Shown here: piece after piece, positions 1 to 8,441 of the stretch
How positions within the stretch are numbered: position 1 is the stretch's first letter
Layout: each line of letters starts with the position of its first letter
Origin: Planctomycetota bacterium
GTDB taxonomy: Bacteria > Planctomycetota > UBA1135 > UBA2386
NCBI GenBank assembly: GCA_016793305.1
Contig: JAEUHU010000294.1
Coordinates: 1-25,571, forward strand
Direction: 5' to 3'
Length of the DNA stretch: 25,571 nucleotides
Made by a program: the position numbers and the translations under genes
Notes under the pieces: generated by a model
Seen by the model: only the letters and a program-made list of their open reading frames with translations
The model's database searches: none
Told to the model about the DNA's origin: nothing

Positions 1-1
1 C

Positions 2-283
2 GCGGTCAACCTCGTCGGCATGCAGCGCAACGGCTTCTCGGCCGAACAGAAGGCTCTCGTCAAGCGGGTGTTCCGCTTACTCTTCTGGCGTGCCGGAACC
101 CTGCACCAGCGCCTCGAGTTCGTCCGCAGCAGTGCCCTCCACCGCGAGGACGTGTGCCGGGAGATCGTCGAGTTCGTGGCCGCCAGCAAGCGCGGCGTGT
201 GCAGCCCCCGGTCCGGCCGGCAGCAACGCAACAGCAGCGACGGCTCGGGCGCCGAAGCGAGCAGCGAAGCCGGCTCGGCGTGA
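2..283 (+). CDS. lpxA: UDP-N-acetylglucosamine acyltransferase LpxA, C-terminal end (partial)
   Basis: The reading frame is open from the left edge, so the start and the left-handed beta-helix lie outside the window. What remains matches the C-terminal helical part of LpxA. VNLVGMQRNGFS corresponds to the family's N-x-x-G-x-x-R-x-GFS segment. It is followed by a helical stretch (KALVKRVFRLLF) and ends with EFVAASKRGV, equivalent to the FF-x-x-S-x-RG close of E. coli LpxA. LpxA transfers an acyl chain from acyl-ACP to UDP-GlcNAc in the cytoplasm, the first step of lipid A synthesis. About 28 residues rich in Ser, Gly and Ala follow the usual end of the family. The next gene follows on the same strand, so co-transcription is likely. 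The call is fairly secure although only about 93 residues are visible. Confidence 0.82.
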   Translation, partial: AVNLVGMQRNGFSAEQKALVKRVFRLLFWRAGTLHQRLEFVRSSALHREDVCREIVEFVAASKRGVCSPRSGRQQRNSSDGSGAEASSEAGSA

Positions 284-302
284 TCCGCCCCGGTTCGGCG
301 CG

Positions 303-1679
303 GTGCTGCTGACGGCGGCGTTGCTGGCCCCGATCGTGAGCACCGGATCCGCCCGGGCGCAGGTCACGACGCTGACGACCGCCGACGGCAGCCGTTTCGT
401 GCTCTGCGTCGACCCGACCGAACCGCAGGTCCACTGGGCGATCGCCAGCTGGCTCGACGGCCTGGACGACCCGCCCGGCCATCCCGGCCTCGCCCACCTG
501 GTCCTGCAGCAGGCCCGGTTCGGCACGTTCCGCACCGGCAGCCTCGATGCCGCAGCCGAACGCAATGCGCTGGCAGCGCTCGACGAGGCGCGGGCCGCGC
601 TGGCGAAGAGCACGGCCGACGGCCAGGCGATCGCCCGGCTCGCGACCCTCGAACAGCAGGCCGCGGCCCTCGGCGATCCGGCCCGCTTCGACCGAGTGCT
701 GGCGACGCTGCCCGCCCATCGCCCGGAGGTCGCGTCGATCGGCCCGTGCGGCGTGTTCACGCTGACAACGCTCGCGAGCGCGATCCCGGCGGTCGCCGCG
801 ATGCTGGTCGAACGGCGCGAGGACACAGCCCTGCGCGGCCTCGCCGCCGCCTGGGCCGCACTGCCGAGCGAACGCCGCAGCGCCGCCGACCCGTTCGCAC
901 CACTCGCCACCGAACTGCTCGCCCTGACCTGGCCGAACCATCCGCTCGCCCAGCGCCGCGAGGCCGCTGCAACCGCGGCACCACGCCACGCCGAGGCGCT
1001 GGCCGTGTGGGCCGCGACCCAGCACCCGAGCCGCACCGTGCACGTGCTGGTCGGCGACTTCGACGCCGAGGCGACCAGCAACGCACTGCGCGCCGCGTTC
1101 CAGCGCACCGACCTGCCGGCTCCCGCAGCGATGGCAACGCCGTCGCCGCACCCGCTGCAGGGCCTCCGCCGCTCGCAGGTGCCGGGCTTCGTCGACCCGG
1201 CCGTGCTGGTCGCGTTCCCGCTGCCGGCGGAACTCGACGCCACGGCCCTGCAGGTGGTGAGCCTTTTGCTCGGCGATGCGGCGGGACCGTTGGTCCAGGA
1301 GCTGCGCGGCCAACGGGCGAACGTGCAGGTCGCAGTGCGGGCCCCGTGGCCGCTGCGGCCCGCGGCGCAAGGCATGTTGCTGCTGGAAGTGCTCGACCGC
1401 GGCGGTGGCCCCGGGCTCGCCGACGCCGTGCGCGCGGCGTGCACCAAGGTCGCGCAGGGCCCACTCGACACGAAGGGGATCGCGGCGGAGCTCGAACGCT
1501 GGCGGCGGCAGCGCCTCGACCTCGGCGACGAACCGCGGCGGCTGGCCAGCGCGCTGGCGGCGCGCGAACTGCAGGCGCCGGGCAGCACGACCGCGACGGC
1601 ACCGACCGCCGAGGCCGTGCAACGCCTGACGAGCGAACTGCTGCGCGGGCCGTCGGCGCTGGTGGAGGGCGTGCGATGA
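303..1679 (+). CDS. exported M16 (insulinase-like) family protein without an intact zinc motif
   Basis: A protein of about 458 residues with M16-like organisation: an N-terminal half with the zinc-motif region and a second half beginning near the LVAFPLP segment. The family's HxxEH appears here as H65-L-V-L-Q69 in the context GLAHLVLQQ. The first His survives, but the catalytic Glu and second His are replaced, so peptidase activity is unlikely. A non-catalytic partner role, as in M16B heterodimers, is an inference. The start is uncertain. GTG at 303 gives a short hydrophobic signal peptide (LLTAALLAP... to ARAQ). The in-frame ATG at 90 lies deep inside lpxA and would add a low-complexity stretch, so it was not used. 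No Shine-Dalgarno sequence precedes 303. The stop overlaps the next start (ATGA at 1676-1679), pointing to translational coupling. Confidence 0.7.
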   Translation: MLLTAALLAPIVSTGSARAQVTTLTTADGSRFVLCVDPTEPQVHWAIASWLDGLDDPPGHPGLAHLVLQQARFGTFRTGSLDAAAERNALAALDEARAALAKSTADGQAIARLATLEQQAAALGDPARFDRVLATLPAHRPEVASIGPCGVFTLTTLASAIPAVAAMLVERREDTALRGLAAAWAALPSERRSAADPFAPLATELLALTWPNHPLAQRREAAATAAPRHAEALAVWAATQHPSRTVHVLVGDFDAEATSNALRAAFQRTDLPAPAAMATPSPHPLQGLRRSQVPGFVDPAVLVAFPLPAELDATALQVVSLLLGDAAGPLVQELRGQRANVQVAVRAPWPLRPAAQGMLLLEVLDRGGGPGLADAVRAACTKVAQGPLDTKGIAAELERWRRQRLDLGDEPRRLASALAARELQAPGSTTATAPTAEAVQRLTSELLRGPSALVEGVR

Positions 1680-3790
1680 GGCCCGGTCCGCTGCCCGTGG
1701 TGACGTTCCTGGTGCTGGCCGCGTGCGCTGGTTCGCCGCCGCCGCGACCCGCCGAACCGCCGACGCCCCGCCCGACGGATCCGCCGCCCGCGGCAACCCC
1801 ACCACCGACGACGGACCCGGCACCCGGCCCCGCCGCCGCCGCTCCCGTGACCCTGCAGCGCCTCGCCAACGGCGTCACCGTGTTCCTGCGCCAGGCCCCG
1901 GCCGGCCGGCTGGTGCGGCTGCAGGCGAACCTGCAGGCGGGCGCGCTGGCCCAGGCCCAGGGGCTCGCCGAGCTGACCGCCCACGTGCTGGTCGAGACCG
2001 CCGATCCCGCGCGCGGCCGGGGCAGCCTCCGCCAGATCGTCGAGGGGCTCGGCGGCACGTTGCAACTCCAGGTCGGCGCCGACACCACCACGTTCGACGT
2101 GCGTGTGCCGAGCACTCGCTGGCTCGAGGCCGCGACCGCGCTGGCCTCCGCCCTGACCACCGCACCTGCCTCGCGCAGCCAGGTCGATCGGGTGCGGGCC
2201 ATGTGCCTGCAGCGGAACGCTGCCGAGTTCGCCCGCGAGCCGGTGCTGGCCCTGGCCGGCCTGCTGCTGCGCGGCACGAACGACACCAGTCGCCACCTCG
2301 GCGAACTGCAGGACCGCGACGCCAGCGAAGTGGCCGCGTTCCACGCGCGGCACTACCGGCCCGAGTCGCTGCGGGTGCAGGTCGAGAGCGACCTCGCCCC
2401 CGCGACCGTGCTGGCGGCGCTGCGCAGCGGCGGGGCGGCCGACCTCGAACGCTGGAAGCCGCCGAGCGCCCCGGCGCCGGCCGCCCGGCGCAGCCGGGCC
2501 ACCGAGTCGGCGGTGCACTGGACGCCCGATGCGGCCGGTCGCTGCGAGGTCGGCCTGTTGCTGGAGCTGCCGCCGACGGCGAAGGCGAGTGCGGCGGCCT
2601 TCGTGCTGCAGGACTGCCTCAGCCTCGACGGCACCGGCGGCCGCCTCGAACGCTTCCAGCTGCAGCTCGGTATCGGCCACGTGCGCTGGCGTGTGGTCGT
2701 CGTCGACGCCGGCGACACGGCGGCGCTGCTGCTGCGCGCCGAACTCGACGCCGCCGAAGCAGCACTCGCCTGGCGCTGCCTGCAGCTGGCTCGTGAGTCC
2801 CTGCGCGACGTGCCGCCGACCGGTTCCGAACTCGAACTGGCGGCCCGGCGCGCCCCGTTGACCGCGCGCCTGCCGCTGCTCGAGCCGGGTTCGCGGCTGC
2901 GCGCCGAACTGCGCCTCGCCGAGCGCGGCGAGACGCTGCGCGACCTCGACGCCGCGTTGGTGGCGCGCGGTGCGACCGCCCCGACCAACGACGAGGTCAC
3001 GGCGTTCCTCGCCACCCCGGTGGCGATGATCGTCGTCGGCGGCACGGCCCCGGCCGAGCTGGCCCCCCTGCAGCGCTGGCGCGTCCTGCCGCCGGGCTTC
3101 GAGTCGACCGAGGCGGCGACGGCCACCCGCGAGCGCACGCCGGCGGAACGCGCCGAGAGCGGCGCTCCGTGGCTGGCCCACGCCATCGACGCGGTCGGGG
3201 GCGCCGAGCGGCTGCGGCGCCTCGAAGGCTGGACGTGCCTCGCCGAGCTCGCCCACGACGAGGCGCCGCCCGTGCGCGAGTCCGTCGACTGGTTCCTCGA
3301 CGGGCGCCTCGTGCGGCGCCGCGAACTGCTCGGCCAGACCATCGTCACCACCGTCGAGGGCGAGCGCGGCACCGAGACGCTGTCCGGGACCACGGTGAAC
3401 CTGTCGACCGCCGAACTGCAGCAGCTGCGCGCCGAGCCAGCGCGCCACCCGCTGGCGATCCTGGCCGCGCACCTGCGCGGCGAGCTGCCGTTCGAATACG
3501 TCGCCAAGCGCGCCGTCGAGGATCGGGAGCACGTGGTGCTGCAGGCCCTCGGCAGCCGCGGCGATCGGCTGCGTGTGCACGTCGACGCCGACTCGCACCT
3601 GCTGCGGCGCGTCGAGCTGTGGGCCACGCTGCAGGACGGCAGCGTGGTGCGCATCGAGGAGGCCTGGAGCGACTACCGCACCGTCGCCGGGCTGCGTGTG
3701 CCGCACCTGCGACGCGCCGACCAGGACGACGGCAAGAACCGGCTGGAGACGGTCTACCAGTCGTTCGTGCCGCGCCTGCGCGCGCCCTGA
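1676..3790 (+). CDS. M16-like lipoprotein with C-terminal LolA-like domain
   Basis: 704 residues. A lipobox (LVLAAC, Cys17) follows a short hydrophobic segment, then a Pro/Thr-rich linker runs to about residue 57. Residues 58-490 look like the two halves of an M16B protein, starting with LANGVTVFLRQ. The zinc motif region reads GLAELTAHVL, so HxxEH has become E99-x-x-A102-H103 and zinc catalysis is not expected. From about residue 500 (AIDAVGGAERLRRLEG) to the end lies a beta-rich domain resembling the C-terminal extension of many insulinase-family lipoproteins, similar in fold to the LolA/LppX type. The ATG at 1676 overlaps the TGA of the preceding M16-like gene, so the two are probably made together and may form a periplasmic complex. 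Most of the in-frame extension upstream of this ATG is a shadow frame of the previous gene. Confidence 0.75.
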   Translation: MRPGPLPVVTFLVLAACAGSPPPRPAEPPTPRPTDPPPAATPPPTTDPAPGPAAAAPVTLQRLANGVTVFLRQAPAGRLVRLQANLQAGALAQAQGLAELTAHVLVETADPARGRGSLRQIVEGLGGTLQLQVGADTTTFDVRVPSTRWLEAATALASALTTAPASRSQVDRVRAMCLQRNAAEFAREPVLALAGLLLRGTNDTSRHLGELQDRDASEVAAFHARHYRPESLRVQVESDLAPATVLAALRSGGAADLERWKPPSAPAPAARRSRATESAVHWTPDAAGRCEVGLLLELPPTAKASAAAFVLQDCLSLDGTGGRLERFQLQLGIGHVRWRVVVVDAGDTAALLLRAELDAAEAALAWRCLQLARESLRDVPPTGSELELAARRAPLTARLPLLEPGSRLRAELRLAERGETLRDLDAALVARGATAPTNDEVTAFLATPVAMIVVGGTAPAELAPLQRWRVLPPGFESTEAATATRERTPAERAESGAPWLAHAIDAVGGAERLRRLEGWTCLAELAHDEAPPVRESVDWFLDGRLVRRRELLGQTIVTTVEGERGTETLSGTTVNLSTAELQQLRAEPARHPLAILAAHLRGELPFEYVAKRAVEDREHVVLQALGSRGDRLRVHVDADSHLLRRVELWATLQDGSVVRIEEAWSDYRTVAGLRVPHLRRADQDDGKNRLETVYQSFVPRLRAP

Positions 3791-3801
3791 GCGCCGCGGG
3801 C

Positions 3802-3835
3802 CCCCGGCAGCACGTCCGGGGCCGCATTCGCGGCC
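3802..3835. terminator. candidate hairpins between convergent genes
   Basis: Between the convergent stops at 3790 and 3881 there is a perfect 6-bp stem with a 4-nt loop: GGCCGC (3820-3825), ATTC, GCGGCC (3830-3835). An overlapping alternative stem is CCCCGG (3802-3807) with CCGGGG (3816-3821). Neither is followed by a T-run, so a bidirectional terminator is plausible but unproven. Confidence 0.4.
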
Positions 3836-3880
3836 ACGCAGCGAGTCGGCACCGCGCGTCCCTCGATCGCTGGACGCTCG

Positions 3881-5074
3881 TCAGCGCCGGGTCGCGCCCA
3901 GACGCAGCACCATGCCGAGATAGAACATGTGCTGGCCGTGCAGGTCTTCGTCGATGCGGATCGAGGGGCGGTTCTCGTTGTCGAGGTACGAGTAGTACCC
4001 GTGCAGCGAGACCACCTCACCGAGGTGCAGGTAGGCCTCGGCGCCACCGCCGAAGAAGAAGTTCTTGGTCGACGAGAAGCCGTCCTCGTCCAGCGTGCGG
4101 GAGAACTGGCCGTGCACGAACGGCGCCAGCGACAGCGAAGTCGACAGGTCGAGGCGCAGGCGCACCTGGGCATCGGCCCACTGGTTGCCGAGCGGCCGGG
4201 AGCCGTCGGTGTTCCACAGGCGGTCCTTCTCGTCCTGCCAGCCGCCGGTCGCGAACACCTCCCAGGTGATCGAGTCCGCCGCCTGGATGTACCAGTCCAG
4301 GCGGCCGCGCACGCGCCAGACCGCCGAGGGCAGCGCCGTGGCGAACGCACTGCTGCCGAACTCGCCCTCGCTGTCGTTCCACTCGCGTTCGCCGCACAGC
4401 GACAGCACGTAGCCGTCGCGGATCGTGCCGCGGCGGCGATCGAACTGCAGCGTCGACTGTTCGACGTAGAGCCGCACGCCGTAGGCGTTGAAGCCGTCGG
4501 GCAACACGAACTGGGACGGCCCCGGCGTCAGGTCCGAACGTTCGAAGTCGAGCTTGCGGTAGTAGGGACCGAGCTCGACGTAGAGGTTCTGCTGGTCCTT
4601 GCCGAAACCGGCGTAGGCTTCGTAGTCGGAGCCTTCGTAGAAGCCGTTCGGCACCAGCTGGTCGTCGCGGTAGAAGGCGTCGCGGTAGAACACCCACGGC
4701 CGGCCGCGGAACTCTAGCCGCGTCACCGTGTCGTCGCCGACCAGCTTGCCGTCCTGCAGCGACGCGTAGAGGCCGTCGCGACCGGCGTAGCCTTCGAGCG
4801 TGCCGCGGCGCGAGCCGAACGCCTCGTTGCGGTACCACAGCCGCGCGTCCCAGCTGACATCGCGGTCGAGTCCGGCCGCCGGATCGCCGTCGTCGGGCTC
4901 GACGCCGATCGCCCCGGCTTCGATCTGCAGCACCTTCGCGTAGGGCTGCGTCGACTTGCGTTGGTCGACGAAGTCGGAGAACGACTGCGCCGCGAGCGAG
5001 CCCAGAGCAGCGAGCATGGCCGCGGTGGCGGCGAGGGGCGACGAGACGACGCGGTTCCCGGATGGCTGGTTCAC
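3881..5074 (-). CDS. outer-membrane beta-barrel protein (unassigned family)
   Basis: 397 residues with an N-terminal signal peptide (hydrophobic stretch AATAAMLAALGSLAAQ). The rest is rich in Tyr, Phe, Trp, Asp and Gly in alternating amphipathic strands, for example RLEFRGRPWVFYRDAFYRDD, QNLYVELGPYYRKLDF, RVRGRLDWYIQ and SLHGYYSYLDN. The final strand FYLGMVLRLG resembles a closing barrel strand, but it is followed by ATRR instead of ending in an aromatic residue. I do not recognise a named family; a porin-like or outer-membrane structural role is the most that can be said. The start is a GTG at 5074 that overlaps the stop of the upstream NYN gene by 4 nt (GTGA), so translation is probably coupled. 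No SD is needed under that arrangement. Confidence 0.65.
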   Translation of the reverse strand: MNQPSGNRVVSSPLAATAAMLAALGSLAAQSFSDFVDQRKSTQPYAKVLQIEAGAIGVEPDDGDPAAGLDRDVSWDARLWYRNEAFGSRRGTLEGYAGRDGLYASLQDGKLVGDDTVTRLEFRGRPWVFYRDAFYRDDQLVPNGFYEGSDYEAYAGFGKDQQNLYVELGPYYRKLDFERSDLTPGPSQFVLPDGFNAYGVRLYVEQSTLQFDRRRGTIRDGYVLSLCGEREWNDSEGEFGSSAFATALPSAVWRVRGRLDWYIQAADSITWEVFATGGWQDEKDRLWNTDGSRPLGNQWADAQVRLRLDLSTSLSLAPFVHGQFSRTLDEDGFSSTKNFFFGGGAEAYLHLGEVVSLHGYYSYLDNENRPSIRIDEDLHGQHMFYLGMVLRLGATRR

Positions 5075-6090
5075 TTGGCTTCCTCGCGGCGCTTGGCGCG
5101 TTCGACGGCCGCTACGACCATCGGGTGGTTCGGGTCGAGCACGATCACCGAGTAGGGGTGGTCGGCATACTGGTTCTCGCGCTCCTCGATGCGGATCACG
5201 CCGCGGTTGCGCAACTCGTTGATCAGGGCGCGGCGCTCAGGATGCACGAGGCCACTGAAGTGCTGGCTCATCGCCCCCTTCAGGAACGGCGACAGCCACA
5301 CTTCCGGGCTGCCGTGCCGCACCTGGGCGCGCAGGATCAGGTCGATGCACTGGCCGAGCCGGGTGTACAGTTCGGTTTCGCCGGGCGACTCCTCGCCGGT
5401 GCGCCAGGTCACCGGGATGTGGCCGACGATCGACGCGCGATGGCGGCCCCCGAGTGGCTTGCTCTCCTCGACCACGGCCGGGCTGGCAACCGCTGCGACG
5501 AGGCCGCTACCTGCGACCGCCTCGACCAACACCGCCGGAGCTTCGACGGCCCCACCGTTCGTCGCCGCGGCCGGCCGCGCCTTCTGCCGCACTTCGCCGC
5601 CGATCAGGTCGAGCGCGTTCCAGAAGCGCTCGGCGCCGACCCGCATGCGCAGGTCGCCGCTGGTCGTGTCGGGGATCGCGACGACGCGCAGTTCGCGGTT
5701 CTCCTCGAGCACCTGGCGCGCGATCGGGATGAAGTCGCGGTCGCCGGACACGATCACGATCGCGTCGATGTCCGGGCGCCGGTAGAGCACGCGGCAGACG
5801 TCGCAGGCGAGCTGCACGTCCGCCGAGTTCTTGCCGCCGTGGCCGGTCAGCACGTACTGCGGGTCGAAGCCCATCAGCGCCAGGTCGTGCGCGACCTCCA
5901 TGCCGGGGTAGGTGTCGAAGGCCGCGTACGAGCGGCCGAGCACCATCGGCGCCTTGTCGGACTGCAGCTTGACCTTCAGGTTCTCGAGGATCGACAGGCT
6001 GGACTCTCGGGTGCGCTGGCCCAGCAGTTCCTCGCGATTGCGCAGCGACAGGAACAGGTTCTCGAAGTCGACGAAGACGGCGGCGTGCAT
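5071..6090 (-). CDS. NYN (PIN-like) domain protein with C-terminal LOTUS/OST-HTH-like region
   Basis: 339 residues from ATG 6090. An upstream in-frame ATG at 6162 would add 24 Pro/Arg-rich residues and was rejected, because MHAAVFVDFENLF is the natural start of a NYN domain. The acidic residues expected of this metal-dependent nuclease fold are present: D8 in VDFEN, D91 in KNSADVQLACDV, and D117/D119 in VSGDRDF. Residues 1-165 form the NYN domain, related to LabA/DUF88 proteins and presumed RNases. An Ala/Val-rich linker covers about 170-235. Residues 240-320 (LGQCIDLILRAQ to HPYSVIVLD) resemble a winged-helix OST-HTH/LOTUS domain, a known companion of NYN domains. The target RNA is unknown. 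The stop overlaps the start of the outer-membrane protein gene. Confidence 0.82.
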   Translation of the reverse strand: MHAAVFVDFENLFLSLRNREELLGQRTRESSLSILENLKVKLQSDKAPMVLGRSYAAFDTYPGMEVAHDLALMGFDPQYVLTGHGGKNSADVQLACDVCRVLYRRPDIDAIVIVSGDRDFIPIARQVLEENRELRVVAIPDTTSGDLRMRVGAERFWNALDLIGGEVRQKARPAAATNGGAVEAPAVLVEAVAGSGLVAAVASPAVVEESKPLGGRHRASIVGHIPVTWRTGEESPGETELYTRLGQCIDLILRAQVRHGSPEVWLSPFLKGAMSQHFSGLVHPERRALINELRNRGVIRIEERENQYADHPYSVIVLDPNHPMVVAAVERAKRREEAK

Positions 6091-6138
6091 CGGGGCTTGG
6101 CGCGCTCGTGGCGCGGCGGGACGGCGTCGTGGAGGGGT

Positions 6139-6159
6139 GGAGCCGACCGGGCCGGCTCC
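6139..6159 (-). terminator. candidate terminator hairpin downstream of speA
   Basis: A perfect 7-bp inverted repeat GGAGCCG (6139-6145) / CGGCTCC (6153-6159) with a 7-nt loop lies 15 nt past the speA stop, in the 84-nt gap before the NYN gene. No T-run follows, so it may attenuate rather than terminate. Confidence 0.35.
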
Positions 6160-6174
6160 CACGGATAAGTCGGG

Positions 6175-8217
6175 TCAGGCGGGCGGCAACGACTCGTGCA
6201 CCGACCCACTCTCCGGGGTCGGCATCGGCACCGCTGGCAACGCGGCACCGGCGGGCAGCGAGACCACCGGGGCGCCGTCGCCATTGCCGAACACGGCGTC
6301 GTCGTCGGCGAGGTAGGTGTAGGCGGCGAGACCTTCCTCGTAGCGGCGCATCAGCAGCGCCGACTCGCGCATGTTGACCTTGCCGGTGCGCACGGCCTGC
6401 TCGAGGCGGCCGCGCATGCGCCGGATCAGGTCCTGCTTGTCGTACTGCACGTAGCTCAGCACCTCGGTGATCGAGTCGCCCTCGATCACGCGCTCGATGC
6501 GGTAGCCGTGCTGTTCGTCCATCGAGATGTGGATCGCGTTGGTGTCGCCGAACAGGTTGTGCAGGTCGCCGAGGATCTCCTGGTAGGCACCGACCAGGAA
6601 CATCGCCAGGTAGTACGGCTTGCCCGGCGTCACCGGGTGCACCTCGAGCACGTTCTTGACGTCGCGCAGGTCGATGAACTTGTCGACCTTGCCGTCGCTG
6701 TCGCAGGTGAGGTCCGCGAGGATCGCGCGCCGGGTCGGCCGTTCGTTCAGCCGGTGGATCGGCATCGTCGGGAACAGCTGCTTCACCGCCCAGTGGTCGG
6801 GGGCGCTCTGGAACACCGAGAAGTTGCAGTAGTAGGTGTCGGCCAGCGCGCGCTCGAGGCCTTGCAGCTCGTCCGGCACGTAGTCGAGCGTGTTGACGAT
6901 CAGGCGGATCTTGTCGCAGATGCACCAGAACAGGTTCTCGGCGATCGCGCGGCCCTTCAGGTCCAGGTAGCCGAGGTTGAACAGGCTGATCGCCTCTTCC
7001 TTCAGCTGCAGCGCGTCGTGGTAGCTCTCCTGGAAGTTCTTCAGGCTGACGTCCTTCAGGATCTGCACCATGTTGGCGATGGTGCTGTCCTCGTGCTCGG
7101 CGGCACCCTTCGGCACGTCGACGTTCTGCTTGCTGACGCCCAGCACGTCGTAGACCAGGATCGCGTGGTGCGCGGTGAGTGCGCGGCCCGACTCGCTGAC
7201 GATGTCCGGGTGCGCGATGCCCTTCTCGTCGCAAGCCTGCTGCACGGCGAACACCACGTCGTTGGCGTACTCCTGGTGCGAGTAGTTGGCCGAGCTGTGG
7301 AAGTTCGTCTGCGAGCCGTCGTAGTCGACCGCGAGGCCGCCGCCGACGTCGAGGAACTTCAGGCCCGCGCCGAGGTCGTGCAGCTCGGTGTAGAAGCGGG
7401 TCGCCTCCTTCAACGCGTCCTTGATGGCCCGGATCGCGGTGATCTGGCTGCCGATGTGGAAGTGGAGCAGCTCGAGGCAGTCGAGCATGTCGACCTCCTT
7501 CAGACGCTCCACCACCTGCACGATCTCGGCGGCGGTCAGGCCGAATTTGCTCTTCTCGCCCCCCGACTCCTGCCACTTGCCCGCCCCGCGGCTGGCCAGC
7601 TTCGCGCGGATGCCGATGTGCGGTCGCAGGTCGAAGCGCTTGCTGACGGTCAGCACCGTTTCGAGCTCTTCGTAGCGGTCGACGACGATGATCGTGTGCA
7701 GGCCCATCTTCTGGGCCAGCATCGCGGTCTCGATGAAGCTGACGTCCTTGTAGCCGTTGCAGATGATCAGCCCCTCGGGGTTGGTCATGTGCGCGAGCAC
7801 GATCAGCAGTTCCGGCTTGCTGCCGGCCTCGAGACCGAGCGCATGGTCCTTGCCGAAGTCGACCAGCTCCTCGACGACGTCGCGCTGCTGGTTGACCTTG
7901 ATCGGGAACACCGGCCGGTAGCGCCCCTTGTAGCCGCACTCGTCGATGGCCCGCTTGAACGCGCCCGACAGTGCCTGCACGCGCAGCTGCAGGATGTCGG
8001 AGATGCGCAGCAGCACCGGCAGTTCGATGCCGCGGTTGCGCAGGTCCTCGACCAGCTCGGGCAGGGAGAACTTCGGGCCGCCCTTGCCCATCGGCTGCAC
8101 CATCAGGTCGCCGCGGTCGTCGATCGCGTACGAGTCACCGCCCCAGGCGGCGAGTTGGTACAGCTCCACGCTGTCGCGGATGGTCCAGGCGCGAAGGTCC
8201 TTCGGCGGAGTGCTCAA
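6175..8217 (-). CDS. speA: biosynthetic arginine decarboxylase
   Basis: 680 residues, close to E. coli SpeA (about 658). It decarboxylates arginine to agmatine with PLP in the cytoplasm, opening the agmatine route to putrescine. The N-terminus (WTIRDSVELYQLAAWGG) matches the family's W-S-x-x-x-S-x-E-L-Y start. The PLP lysine is K107 in FPIKVNQQRDVV. The glycine-rich phosphate-binding segment is FLDVGGGLAVDYDGS, and the catalytic cysteine region is DLTCDSDGKVDKFID (Cys505). The C-terminal oligomerisation region includes EVHPVTPGKPYYLAMFLVGAYQEILGD. The start is TTG at 8217, the only in-frame initiator fitting the family N-terminus. A GGAG lies about 10 nt upstream. The gene is divergent from glyA, with a 224-nt gap holding a strong inverted repeat. 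Confidence 0.95.
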   Translation of the reverse strand: MSTPPKDLRAWTIRDSVELYQLAAWGGDSYAIDDRGDLMVQPMGKGGPKFSLPELVEDLRNRGIELPVLLRISDILQLRVQALSGAFKRAIDECGYKGRYRPVFPIKVNQQRDVVEELVDFGKDHALGLEAGSKPELLIVLAHMTNPEGLIICNGYKDVSFIETAMLAQKMGLHTIIVVDRYEELETVLTVSKRFDLRPHIGIRAKLASRGAGKWQESGGEKSKFGLTAAEIVQVVERLKEVDMLDCLELLHFHIGSQITAIRAIKDALKEATRFYTELHDLGAGLKFLDVGGGLAVDYDGSQTNFHSSANYSHQEYANDVVFAVQQACDEKGIAHPDIVSESGRALTAHHAILVYDVLGVSKQNVDVPKGAAEHEDSTIANMVQILKDVSLKNFQESYHDALQLKEEAISLFNLGYLDLKGRAIAENLFWCICDKIRLIVNTLDYVPDELQGLERALADTYYCNFSVFQSAPDHWAVKQLFPTMPIHRLNERPTRRAILADLTCDSDGKVDKFIDLRDVKNVLEVHPVTPGKPYYLAMFLVGAYQEILGDLHNLFGDTNAIHISMDEQHGYRIERVIEGDSITEVLSYVQYDKQDLIRRMRGRLEQAVRTGKVNMRESALLMRRYEEGLAAYTYLADDDAVFGNGDGAPVVSLPAGAALPAVPMPTPESGSVHESLPPA

Positions 8218-8326
8218 TTCAGGGTGGCTCCAGGCTCGCGTTCGCTCGGACGACGGTCACACCGTGTGCCGCCGGCCGCCGTGGCCGCGAGGGCGGGATT
8301 CAACACCAAGTCGGAAGGTGGATGCA

Positions 8327-8358
8327 GGGGCGACCGCGGCATTTTTCGCGATCGCCCC
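8327..8358 (-). promoter_or_regulatory. 12-bp inverted repeat in the speA-glyA intergenic region
   Basis: GGGGCGACCGCG (8327-8338) and CGCGATCGCCCC (8347-8358) form a 12-bp stem with one non-Watson-Crick position and an 8-nt loop containing TTTTT on the plus strand. In minus-strand RNA the odd position is a G-U pair, so the hairpin would be complete in a speA leader. It sits about 110 nt upstream of speA. It could be a leader regulatory structure or a protein operator. Apart from the promoter-like hexamer at 8427-8432, nothing else in the 8218-8441 gap was recognised. Confidence 0.4.
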
Positions 8359-8426
8359 GCCACGAGGCCCGGCCCGCGTACGCACAGCGCCGCCGACGAC
8401 GACTGGCCGAGCGCGCTGCAGCCGCG

Positions 8427-8432
8427 TAACCT
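8427..8432 (+). promoter_or_regulatory. candidate -10 element of glyA (TAACCT)
   Basis: TAACCT fits TANNNT and ends 9 nt before the GTG start, which would place the transcription start at or next to the start codon. No convincing -35 hexamer is seen and there is no Shine-Dalgarno sequence. The same arrangement recurs at other starts in the window. Confidence 0.38.
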
Positions 8433-8441
8433 GCCCGCCCC

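Noticed and set aside
90..302. ATG at 90 as the start of the first M16-like protein
   Set aside because: It lies about 190 nt inside lpxA, and the added residues are Ser/Ala/Arg filler typical of a shadow frame. The signal peptide begins near 303.
77..3706. Very long open frame on the minus strand opposite the M16-like genes (about 1200 codons)
   Set aside because: It is low-complexity, rich in Arg, Gly, Ala and Gln, with no domain. GC-rich genes leave the antisense frame without stops, and the plus-strand genes have signal peptides, family motifs and coupled starts.
6091..6162. 24-residue N-terminal extension of the NYN protein from ATG 6162
   Set aside because: It is Pro/Arg/Ala-rich and comes before the natural NYN opening strand (AAVFVDFEN); it also overlaps the intergenic hairpin after speA.
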